Assembly (NCBI GenBank): GCA_910585615.1
Contig: CAJUFO010000007.1
Coordinates: 1 to 19,337, forward strand
Length of the DNA stretch: 19,337 nucleotides
Reading direction: 5' to 3'
From: an uncultured Acetatifactor sp.
GTDB taxonomy: Bacteria > Bacillota > Clostridia > Lachnospirales > Lachnospiraceae
The notes beneath the pieces are model-generated. The model searched no databases and was not told where the DNA came from. It worked only from the letters and a program-made list of their open reading frames with translations. This document shows, in pieces, positions 7,562 to 13,836 of this stretch (within the stretch, counting starts at the first letter, position 1; every line of letters begins with the position of its first letter). A program made the translations under genes and the position numbers.

Positions 7562-7893
7562 TGCGTCGAGAAGAAACTGCAGTTTCCCGGTCTGTTCGGC
7601 GATAGCCTCAGCTTCCGCAGAGCCTCCTGGCTCCGCTTAAGCCTGAGCTGTCGGGCAATCGGTGCGATTTCGCTCTCATCCACTGCAAAACAACCGCTGT
7701 CCTCAAGTGCCCTCTGCACATCCCTTAATAGTCTCCGTCTTCGCCCTTTTTCATACAGCGCAAAGCATACGGCGAGAATGCCTGTAAATACCCCATAGGA
7801 AACAGTCGTCCAAATGCTGCCTACATAAAGGCAGTCCACAAGGCAGAAGGCCGCTGTCAAAAAGAGCCAGATTCCGGCAAAAACGATAGTCAT
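7555..7893 (-). pseudogene. Sensor histidine kinase, N-terminal fragment (frameshifted, phosphoacceptor region lost)
   Basis: ATG 7893 overlaps the response-regulator stop (ATGA at 7890-7893), as in normal RR-HK pairs. The first about 55 residues hold two membrane helices with almost no extracellular loop (IVFAGIWLFLTAAFCLVDCL and WTTVSYGVFTGILAVCFALY), typical of intramembrane-sensing VanS/BceS-like kinases. A cytoplasmic linker follows up to about RSQEALRKLR. The frame then runs into LSPNRPGNCSFFSTHW and stops. Another frame continues with kinase-like EAIAEQTGKLQFLLDALVKLSR, which enters the chimeric ORF downstream. The expected H-box (SHxLKTP) and its helix are in neither frame, so a deletion accompanies the frameshift. 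The catalytic ATP-binding domain is absent too. Confidence 0.8.
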
Positions 7894-8552
7894 TCCCTGT
7901 CACCTACCCACATATATCCGAGCCCGTAAATGGTGCTTATGCTCTTTTCACCCAACTTCCCGCGCAGACGGCTGACGGCGATGGACAAGGCGTTTTCATT
8001 CAGGTCCTCTCCGCCCTCCCAAAGGGCATCCGTCAGTGCCGCGCGAGAGAGCACTTTGCCCGCGTTTTTCACAAGAACCGCCAGCAGCCTGCACTCCGTA
8101 GAGCCCAGACACACCCTGGCACCGTCTACAGAGAAATCCAGCGACGCGAAATCGAACCGATAGCGCCGGTCGACATACAGATCGCTTTGCTTTTCCGCCC
8201 GTTCCAGCAAAGCGGCGATGCGTTCCCTGAGTACCATCAGAGAAAAGGGCTTTTTTACATAATCCCAGGCACCGGCACGAAACGCCGCCACCTCGTCAAT
8301 CTCGGAATCGCGCACAGTGAGAAAAATCACGGGTATCGGTATTCTTTTCGTGACTTCCCGACAAAAATCGATACCGTTCCCGTCCGGCAGATTGCAGTCC
8401 AGCAGCAATAGATCATACTTTTCTGCATCCAGGCGCTGCCTGGCAGACATGAGATTTTCCGCACCGACTGTATCCAGCGTATCCGAAGAAAGGGATTGGC
8501 ACAAACCTGTGCGGATAGCATCATCGTTCTCGACAATCAGCATTCTTTTCAT
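7890..8552 (-). CDS. OmpR/VanR-type response regulator (intact)
   Basis: 220 aa from ATG 8552, chosen because AAGGAG lies nine bases upstream (8562-8567); a longer open frame to 8660 has no SD and adds non-conserved sequence. The receiver domain starts MKRMLIVENDDAIRTG, with acidic residues at 8, 10 and 11, phosphoacceptor Asp52 (LLLLDCNLPDGNG), the switch Thr in FLTVRD and the Lys in YVKKPF. The C-terminal winged helix shows LGSTECRLLAVLVKNAGKVLSR and NENALSIAVSRLRGKLG, with YGLGYMW at the end. It would normally receive phosphate from the kinase encoded next and switch on the ABC genes. With that kinase broken it is an orphan, perhaps cross-talking or constitutive. Confidence 0.92.
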   Translation of the reverse strand: MKRMLIVENDDAIRTGLCQSLSSDTLDTVGAENLMSARQRLDAEKYDLLLLDCNLPDGNGIDFCREVTKRIPIPVIFLTVRDSEIDEVAAFRAGAWDYVKKPFSLMVLRERIAALLERAEKQSDLYVDRRYRFDFASLDFSVDGARVCLGSTECRLLAVLVKNAGKVLSRAALTDALWEGGEDLNENALSIAVSRLRGKLGEKSISTIYGLGYMWVGDRE

Positions 8553-8624
8553 AGACAGTTTCTCCTTGCCCCTGGCATCAACTATACATTGCCCTTTTTT
8601 CCACGCCCCATTTGGCACAACTAT

Positions 8625-8653
8625 ATTATATTTCGCTTTCTCAAAACATACAA
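8625..8653 (-). promoter_or_regulatory. Probable sigma-A promoter of the response regulator
   Basis: On the minus strand TTGTAT (8648-8653) and a perfect TATAAT (8625-8630) are separated by 17 bases, about 70 bases upstream of ATG 8552. Only the -10 is consensus; the -35 matches four of six. Confidence 0.5.
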
Positions 8654-8840
8654 GTCGCAAAGGGGAACATCTTCTGAAATATAATACGATTCGACAATAT
8701 ACCCTTTTGAAAGAACATTTTGACGGGATAGTCGTAAAAGTTGGATACCGCGGCTACAGCGCCGGTACGATTTAAGGAAGATGCGCTGTTTGCCAAACAT
8801 ATGCAAGGGCTTACAGAGAATAGCATACCCTATGGGCTTT

Positions 8841-8887
8841 ATTCCCGCGAGCAATGAGCCAAGCGGCCGTGCTTGCACGGCCAGTTG
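8841..8887. repeat. 47-bp palindrome-bearing repeat, copy 1
   Basis: This unit, from ATTCCCGCGAGCAATGAGCC to CACGGCCAGTTG, is identical to 8969-9015. It contains the near-perfect palindrome ggccgtgc-tt-gcacggcc. Together with the second copy it frames the inverted repeat at 8904-8969. It looks like a REP/BIME-type intergenic element. Confidence 0.85.
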
Positions 8888-8903
8888 GCGAATGCCGCGA
8901 GGG

Positions 8904-8969
8904 TCAAATACCCCGCTGCTCTGCAGCGTTGCAAGCTTGATACCCCGTTGCTTGCAGCGGGGTATTTGA
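8904..8969. repeat. 16-bp perfect inverted repeat with competing inner hairpin
   Basis: The arms tcaaataccccgctgc (8904-8919) and gcagcggggtatttga (8954-8969) are perfect reverse complements separated by 34 bases. The spacer itself contains a second ataccccgttgc segment that can also pair with the right arm, so two alternative folds exist. Confidence 0.85.
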
Positions 8970-9015
8970 TTCCCGCGAGCAATGAGCCAAGCGGCCGTGC
9001 TTGCACGGCCAGTTG
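8969..9015. repeat. 47-bp palindrome-bearing repeat, copy 2
   Basis: Identical to 8841-8887 and offset by 128 bases. Its first base is the last base of the 16-bp inverted-repeat arm, so the elements are nested as one composite unit. Confidence 0.85.
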
Positions 9016-9257
9016 ATATGATTGCAATCTCCCAGCCCCGGAGAATAAAAGGAGCCACATCCCTGGCCAACCAGTTCATCAATATAGCGGAAAATGGATT
9101 GAGAAGATTTCAATGGGGAAACAGGGCGGAGCAAGCGCATGAGGGGCGGCCGGGGAAAGGATGTCCCTGTAAGCTGCGCAGATTCAGGCGATGGATGCGC
9201 CATACGTCAGTCCAAAAGACAGAATTTAAAAAAATAAAAATAATTTTAAAAATCCTA

Positions 9258-9286
9258 TTGACTTTTTGAAGAGGATAGTGTATCAT
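9258..9286 (+). promoter_or_regulatory. Sigma-A promoter of tRNA-Leu
   Basis: TTGACT (9258-9263) and TATCAT (9281-9286) are separated by 17 bases, ending 11 bases before the mature tRNA 5' end. The upstream side is A/T-rich (aaaaaaataaaaataatttt, about 9227-9246), resembling an UP element. Confidence 0.8.
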
Positions 9287-9297
9287 ATGTTTTGTTC

Positions 9298-9381
9298 GCA
9301 GGAATGGCGGAATTGGCAGACGCGCACGGTTCAGGTCCGTGTGGTAGCAATACCATGAGAGTTCAAGTCTCTTTTCCTGCA
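9298..9381 (+). tRNA. tRNA-Leu(CAG)
   Basis: A class II tRNA with a complete fold. The acceptor gcaggaa (9298-9304) pairs fully with ttcctgc (9374-9380), and A9381 is the discriminator. The anticodon stem cacgg/ccgtg (9325-9329, 9337-9341) holds the loop ttCAGgt, with anticodon CAG at 9332-9334. The long variable arm is tggta-gcaa-tacca, and the T loop is ttcaagt. No CCA is encoded. It reads leucine CUG codons, which are very frequent in the GC-rich genes that follow. Confidence 0.96.
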
Positions 9382-9388
9382 CGAGAAT

Positions 9389-9420
9389 GAAAGGTGCTTG
9401 ATGGATGTCAAGTACCTTTC
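9389..9420 (+). terminator. Hairpin after tRNA-Leu, possible terminator
   Basis: The strands gaaaggtgcttga (9389-9401) and tcaagtacctttc (9408-9420) form a 13-pair stem with one G-T wobble and a six-base loop. No T-run follows, so termination may be partial and transcription might continue into the gene at 9512. Confidence 0.5.
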
Positions 9421-9511
9421 AAAGTCTATATAGGTATCATGGGAGCGGGTGTGAAGTGTGGTCGTCGAATACTTTGCGCCCTTTTCGTTTCCCCTGAAAG
9501 GGGCTTGAAGA

Positions 9512-10852
9512 ATGGTGAAAACGGAAAAAGAACATACTGTCGGTAAAGATAGGATGAAGCTCGCGCACCGCAGGGACTGGTATCAACTGGATCTGTCTGC
9601 CATCGTATACCCTACGCTGCAGAGGAGGGACTTCTCCTCCGTGTACAGGCTGTCCGTCCTGTTGAAGGAGGAGATACAGCCGGATGTGCTGCAGCAGGCC
9701 CTGGACATGACGCTTCCCAGGTTCCCCACCTATAAGGCGGCCATCCGGAAGGGGCTGTTCTGGCGCTACCTGGAGCCCAATGACCGCCCGGGCCCCTTTG
9801 TGCAGAGGGACGTGCGCAATCCCTGTCAGCCCATGCATTTCAAGGCCAATAACCGGTACCTGGTCAGGGTCTATTATTTCCGCAACAGGATTGCCCTGGA
9901 GGCCCACCACAGCCTGGGAGACGGGACGGGGGGCATGTGCGTCCTGATGACGCTGACGGCCACCTACCTGCGCCTGCTGGGGGCGGAGGGGATTGAAAAC
10001 GGTGGTTTCGTGCTGGACATCCATGGGACGCCCCACGAGGGGGAGCTGGAGGATGCCTATATGCGCTATGCCAATGCAAAGGTGTGCCCGCCCAGGCTGG
10101 AGGAGAAATCCTACCGGGTCAGGGGCACGGCAGAGCCTTTTTATACGCTGAATATCATAGACGGCATCATGTCCGTCTCGGAAGTCATGGCAGCGGCGAA
10201 GCGCTATGGGGCCACGGTTACGGAGTACCTGAACGCGGTGCTGCTTCAGGCGTTATTGATCAAGCAGGAGGAGGACCACCGCGTCCATCTGCGCCCGGTG
10301 AAGATTGCCATGCCCGTGAACCTGCGGCGGTTTTTCCCGTCCATTACTCTGCGGAATTTCATCACCATGATTTTCCCCGGCGTGGATCCCAGACTGGGGG
10401 AATATACATTTGAAGAAATCGTGGTTCAGGTGCGCAACTATATGAGATACTATCTCAATGAGAAGCTGCTAAGGGGGGACATCACCACCAATGCGGCCAC
10501 CCAGCGCAATCCCTTTATCCGGGTGGTGCCGCTGTTCATCAAGGACTTCGTGGTGCGGCTGTTCTACACGAAAGTGCAGGATAAAAACTCCTCGGCAGGG
10601 CTGACCAACATGGGCGTGATGAAAGTGCCGGAGGGGATGAAGCCCTATATCGAGAGGTTCGACATCTACATGGGACAGCCCTTTTCCCGCAGGACCAACT
10701 GCGCCATCATCAGCTTCGAGGATATCCTGACGGTGAACTTCACCAGCAGCATCGTGGAGGCGGACGTGGAACGGTATTTTTTCAGGCGGCTGGTGCGGGA
10801 CGGCATCCATGTGAAGATAGAGAGCAACCGGGAGACGGATGTGGAAGAGTGA
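9512..10852 (+). CDS. Alcohol acetyltransferase / condensation-domain-like acyltransferase
   Basis: 446 aa, no signal peptide. The motif HHSLGDG (His132, His133, Asp137, Gly138) is the HHxxxDG active site of the CoA-dependent acyltransferase superfamily, which includes NRPS condensation domains, chloramphenicol acetyltransferase-like folds and wax-ester/alcohol acyltransferases; the second His would be the general base. The sequence begins with a conserved-looking WYQLDLSAIVYPTLQRRD, has a central MPVNLRRFFPS (the usual position of the bridging strand) and ends FTSSIVEADVERYFFRRL. The start at 9512 has only a modest SD (AAGGGG); ATG 9554 is an alternative and would remove 14 charged residues. 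It is probably the first gene of a unit with the zinc-ribbon protein and hydrolase that follow. The acyl donor and acceptor are unknown. Confidence 0.78.
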   Translation: MVKTEKEHTVGKDRMKLAHRRDWYQLDLSAIVYPTLQRRDFSSVYRLSVLLKEEIQPDVLQQALDMTLPRFPTYKAAIRKGLFWRYLEPNDRPGPFVQRDVRNPCQPMHFKANNRYLVRVYYFRNRIALEAHHSLGDGTGGMCVLMTLTATYLRLLGAEGIENGGFVLDIHGTPHEGELEDAYMRYANAKVCPPRLEEKSYRVRGTAEPFYTLNIIDGIMSVSEVMAAAKRYGATVTEYLNAVLLQALLIKQEEDHRVHLRPVKIAMPVNLRRFFPSITLRNFITMIFPGVDPRLGEYTFEEIVVQVRNYMRYYLNEKLLRGDITTNAATQRNPFIRVVPLFIKDFVVRLFYTKVQDKNSSAGLTNMGVMKVPEGMKPYIERFDIYMGQPFSRRTNCAIISFEDILTVNFTSSIVEADVERYFFRRLVRDGIHVKIESNRETDVEE

Positions 10853-10880
10853 GGACCGATACAGGCAGGGAGGTATGGAT

Positions 10881-11618
10881 ATGTCATATTGCGTGAATTG
10901 CGGTGTGGAGCTGGAGCAGAGTGCGAAGAGCTGTCCTCTGTGCAACACGCCGGTGATCAATCCCAGGGAACGGCTGCAGCAGGGAAGCTGCGGCGGTCTG
11001 GAGGCTGGGAAGGGGGAGAGGCCCGCCGCCTTCCCCAAGGACAAGGGACAGGTGGAGACGGTGAAGAGAAAGGACCTGGGCCTGCTGCTGTCCATGGTGA
11101 TCGGGGCCTGCGTGGCCACCTGCGGCGTGCTGAACCTGCTGGTATTCAATGGAGCGCCCTGGTCGCTGGCGGTGATTGGGGCCTGTGTGATTCTGTGGGT
11201 GTTCATGATTCCGGCAGTCATCTACACAAGGCAGTCAGTCTATGTGTCCCTGCTGCTTGACGGCGGAGCGGTGGCTCTCTACCTGTATATGCTGACCTAC
11301 CTGTCGGGGAGCGATGGGTGGTTCCTGGGGCTGGGCCTGCCGATCACCCTGCTGGTGACAGGGCTGGCGGAGGTGGTGACGCTGTGCATCCGCAGGCTCC
11401 CCCGCTCTTTCCTGACAGTGGCGCTCTATCTGTTCACGGCGTTGGGCCTGCTGTGCATGGGCCTGGAGATGCTGATCAGGCGGTATCTGGAGGCGCGGAT
11501 TTTCCTGACCTGGTCGGCGGTGGTGCTGACGATCTGCACCATACTGGATATCGCTGTGATTACGGTGCTTTCCCGCAGGCGGCTTCGGAACGCCCTGCGC
11601 AGAAGGCTGCATTTTTGA
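10881..11618 (+). CDS. Zinc-ribbon membrane protein (DUF6320-like), about six membrane helices
   Basis: 245 aa from ATG 10881, preferred because GGGAGG (10868-10873) is seven bases upstream; the frame is open further left and would overlap the acyltransferase. The N-terminus is a zinc ribbon, YCVNCGVELEQSAKSCPLC (two CxxC pairs), followed by a soluble linker rich in Gly, Arg and Lys and then about six hydrophobic helices (for example LGLLLSMVIGACVATCGVL and LAVIGACVILWVFMIPAVIY). It lies 28 bases after the acyltransferase stop. From memory, this ribbon-plus-six-helix arrangement next to an acyltransferase and an HSL-type hydrolase recurs in Lachnospiraceae. It may anchor or regulate a membrane acyl-transfer step; that is inference. 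Confidence 0.75.
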   Translation: MSYCVNCGVELEQSAKSCPLCNTPVINPRERLQQGSCGGLEAGKGERPAAFPKDKGQVETVKRKDLGLLLSMVIGACVATCGVLNLLVFNGAPWSLAVIGACVILWVFMIPAVIYTRQSVYVSLLLDGGAVALYLYMLTYLSGSDGWFLGLGLPITLLVTGLAEVVTLCIRRLPRSFLTVALYLFTALGLLCMGLEMLIRRYLEARIFLTWSAVVLTICTILDIAVITVLSRRRLRNALRRRLHF

Positions 11619-11686
11619 GTATCTGCTTTTGTGGTACATGGCGCGGGCGCTCCCGGGTGTCTGCGGAGAAAAGGTTATGAGAATGG

Positions 11687-12658
11687 ATGGGGATGGAGAT
11701 GGAGAGAGAAAGAGAGATTTTGACAAAGACAGAGATTGAGGTCGGAAAGGACATAGAGGAGGCCGACAGCACGGACAGAAAAATGCAGGGGCTGATGAAC
11801 CTGATCAGGCGCGTCCATGGCATGGTGGAGAATACCGACATTGAGAAGCACAGACAGTCCCAGGATCATATCGGCACTATCCTGAGCAATACGAAATCCA
11901 TCGAGTACCGGGAGGCGGATATAGGCGGCATGTACGGGGAATGGATCAGCGTCAACCGGGCCCATATGAAGAAGTATGTGCTGCTGCACTGCCATGGGGG
12001 CGGATACTCTACCGGCAGCAGCCTGTATGCCAGGACATTGACTACGAAGCTGGCAGAGTCCACTTCCATGGACGTGCTGTGCTTTGATTACCGCCTGGCC
12101 CCGGAGCATCCCTATCCTGCGGCTTTGGAGGATGCCATGAAGGCATGGGACTACCTGATGCTTTTGGGATATGGAGCCAGGGACGTGGTGGTGACAGGGG
12201 ATTCCGCGGGAGGGAATCTTGCCCTGGCGCTGACGCTGAAGCTGAAGGAGCAGAAGCGGCTGCTGCCCAGGGGAATTCTGCTGATGTCTCCATGGACGGA
12301 CCTGACCTCTGGGGGCAAGTCCTTCCAGACCAAGGCCGAGGCCGATCCGGTTCTGAACTGTGCCTACATCGACAGGATGGTGCAGGCCTATGCGGCGGGA
12401 CGCGACCTGAAAGATCCGCTGATCTCCCCGCTGTTCGGGAATTGTGAGGGATTTCCGCCCACCTATATCCAGGTGGGGGAGAATGAAATCCTCTTAAGCG
12501 ATGCCCTGCGGCTCCATCGTACCTTCGTGGAAAAGAACGTGTCCGTGAAGATAGACATCTATCCGGGCATGTGGCATGTGTTCCAGATGTCCCCTATCCG
12601 GGCGGCCCGGGCGGCCATGGACAAAAACGCGGAATTCATTTTTGATGTCTGCCGCTAA
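11687..12658 (+). CDS. Alpha/beta hydrolase, hormone-sensitive-lipase-like (carboxylesterase/acetylesterase)
   Basis: 323 aa with a complete HSL-family set: oxyanion-hole HGGGY (103-107), nucleophile Ser173 in GDSAGG, probable acid Asp272 in NEILLSDAL and His297 in MWHVF. YRLAPEHPYPAAL is the usual HSL signature after the oxyanion hole. Cytoplasmic; no signal peptide. The N-terminal about 60 residues are charged and helical. The start is uncertain because ATG codons at 11687, 11693 and 11699 follow each other in frame; GGAGAAAAGG at 11665-11674 could serve the first. It is probably co-transcribed with the acyltransferase (gap 68 bases from the zinc-ribbon gene), suggesting ester making and breaking on the same kind of substrate. 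The strong hairpin at 12664 ends the unit. Confidence 0.85.
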   Translation: MGMEMEREREILTKTEIEVGKDIEEADSTDRKMQGLMNLIRRVHGMVENTDIEKHRQSQDHIGTILSNTKSIEYREADIGGMYGEWISVNRAHMKKYVLLHCHGGGYSTGSSLYARTLTTKLAESTSMDVLCFDYRLAPEHPYPAALEDAMKAWDYLMLLGYGARDVVVTGDSAGGNLALALTLKLKEQKRLLPRGILLMSPWTDLTSGGKSFQTKAEADPVLNCAYIDRMVQAYAAGRDLKDPLISPLFGNCEGFPPTYIQVGENEILLSDALRLHRTFVEKNVSVKIDIYPGMWHVFQMSPIRAARAAMDKNAEFIFDVCR

Positions 12659-12663
12659 AAGCG

Positions 12664-12700
12664 CGGAAGAATGCCCGGAGTGCGGGTATTCTTCCGGATT
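12664..12700 (+). terminator. Strong hairpin ending the acyltransferase/hydrolase unit
   Basis: A 14-pair stem (12664-12677 with 12683-12696, one G-T wobble) has a five-base loop and begins six bases after the hydrolase stop. It is followed by GATTTG, and the true T-run (TTTTTT, 12710-12715) comes later, so U-tract support is imperfect. Confidence 0.7.
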
Positions 12701-12726
12701 TGCACCGACTTTTTTGGGGAGGATTC

Positions 12727-12801
12727 GTGCAGAAAAAAGGAATTTGGGTATGGGCGCAGAATAATGATAGTAGAGGAGTCGGAAGGCAGGAGTGGGCATG
12801 A
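12727..12801 (+). CDS. Possible 24-residue leader ORF overlapping the dgt start
   Basis: GTG 12727 follows GGGGAGG (12716-12722) by four bases and opens 24 codons. The stop TGA (12799-12801) overlaps the preferred dgt start as ATGA. The product would read MQKKGIWVWAQNNDSRGVGR and end QEWA, with three Trp and no other recognisable feature. Translation through it would deliver ribosomes onto the dgt start, so it could couple expression. It may also be chance in a GC-rich region. Confidence 0.25.
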   Translation: MQKKGIWVWAQNNDSRGVGRQEWA

Positions 12802-13802
12802 CTATCAGAGAAAATTTGGAACAGTGGGAGAAGCAGTATTTGAGCCCCTATGCGTCCTTTAGTACGGATTCAAAGGGGAGGAGGAGGCCGGAGCCGCATT
12901 GCGATGTACGGCCTGTGTTTCAGCGGGACAGGGATCGAATCGTACACTGCAAGGCGTTCCGGAGGCTGAAGGACAAGACGCAGGTGTTCCTTTCCCCGGA
13001 GGGGGATCATTACCGCACCAGGCTGACCCATACCCTGGAGGTCTCCCAGAACGCCCGCACCATCGCAAAGGCCCTGCGGCTCAATGAGGAGCTGGTGGAG
13101 GCCATCGCACTGGGGCACGACCTGGGACATACGCCCTTCGGGCATGCCGGGGAGCGGGCGCTGGACAGGATATGCCCCCTGGGCTTCCAGCATAACCTCC
13201 AGAGCGTCCGGACTGTAGACAGGCTGGAGAAGAAAGGACAGGGGCTGAACCTTACCGAAGAGGTGCGGGACGGCATCCTGAACCATCAGACCAGCGGCAT
13301 GCCTCATACGCTGGAGGGGAAGATTGTCCGGCTCTCGGACAAAATCGCCTATATCCATCACGACATGGACGATGCGGTGCGGGCCGGCATCCTGAAGGAG
13401 GGCGACGTGCCCAGGGAAATACGGGATGTGATCGGCAGCACGCCCAGCGACCGGTTCGACCATTTCATCCATGACATCGTGAATGCCAGCATGGGGAAGA
13501 ACGACATCTGCATGTCGGAGGAGACCCATCTGGCCATGACGCAGATGCGGGCGTTCATGTTCGAGCATGTGTATGAGAATCCTGTGGCCAAGAGCGAGGA
13601 GACCAAGGCGGAACGGCTGATGGAGACGCTCTATCTGCATTTTCTCCATCATATCGACAGCCTGCCGGAGGAGTTCAGGAACCTTTTGAATCAGGGGGAG
13701 CCCAGGGAGCAGGTGGTGTGCGATTATGTGGGAGCCATGACGGACCGCTATGCCATTGCCGTCTATGACGACATATACATACCGAAGTCGTGGATGGGCT
13801 GA
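12798..13802 (+). CDS. dgt: Deoxyguanosinetriphosphate triphosphohydrolase-like protein (HD domain dNTPase)
   Basis: 334 aa from ATG 12798, where AGGAG (12788-12792) gives five-base spacing; GTG 12792 is a less likely start. It cleaves dNTPs to deoxynucleoside and triphosphate, limiting the dNTP pool. The HD-superfamily metal ligands are visible: His78 (RLTHTLEV), His107-Asp108 in GHDLGHTPFGHAGE and Asp181 in LSDKIAYI. The N-terminal RDRDRIVHCKAFRRLKDKTQ is the dGTPase family signature. The length fits the short Dgt-like class of Firmicutes rather than the about 500-aa E. coli enzyme. It lies 34 bases upstream of the dnaG start region, so nucleotide-pool control and priming are probably co-transcribed. 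Confidence 0.93.
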   Translation: MTIRENLEQWEKQYLSPYASFSTDSKGRRRPEPHCDVRPVFQRDRDRIVHCKAFRRLKDKTQVFLSPEGDHYRTRLTHTLEVSQNARTIAKALRLNEELVEAIALGHDLGHTPFGHAGERALDRICPLGFQHNLQSVRTVDRLEKKGQGLNLTEEVRDGILNHQTSGMPHTLEGKIVRLSDKIAYIHHDMDDAVRAGILKEGDVPREIRDVIGSTPSDRFDHFIHDIVNASMGKNDICMSEETHLAMTQMRAFMFEHVYENPVAKSEETKAERLMETLYLHFLHHIDSLPEEFRNLLNQGEPREQVVCDYVGAMTDRYAIAVYDDIYIPKSWMG

Positions 13803-13836
13803 TGGGATCCGGTTCCGGTGAGAGATGGAGGCACAG

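Larger units (their letters stand above)
8654..9257. other. Stretch without a recognisable gene, holding palindromic repeats
   Basis: No frame on either strand here has an SD plus a recognisable protein. Short frames such as that ending LLKEHFDGIVVKVGYRGYSAGTI (stop near 8775, plus strand) and LANQFINIAENGLRRFQ (about 9070-9115) could be gene remnants, but I do not recognise them. The centre, 8841-9015, is the repeat cluster listed separately. Confidence 0.6.

Noticed and set aside
8841..9015. Two identical 47-bp repeats as a possible CRISPR array
   Set aside because: There are only two copies, the spacer (81 bases) is itself palindromic and related to the repeat ends, and no cas genes are near. 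REP-like fits better.
9298..9381. tRNA-Leu as an integration site for the region to its left
   Set aside because: Integration normally duplicates the tRNA 3' end, which here points right, away from the accessory region. I see no second copy of its 3' end in the window.
11683..11720. GA-rich run at the hydrolase start (repeated ATGGAG/GAGAGA) as a functional repeat
   Set aside because: It is a short low-complexity stretch within the coding N-terminus. It makes the start ambiguous but shows no regular unit.
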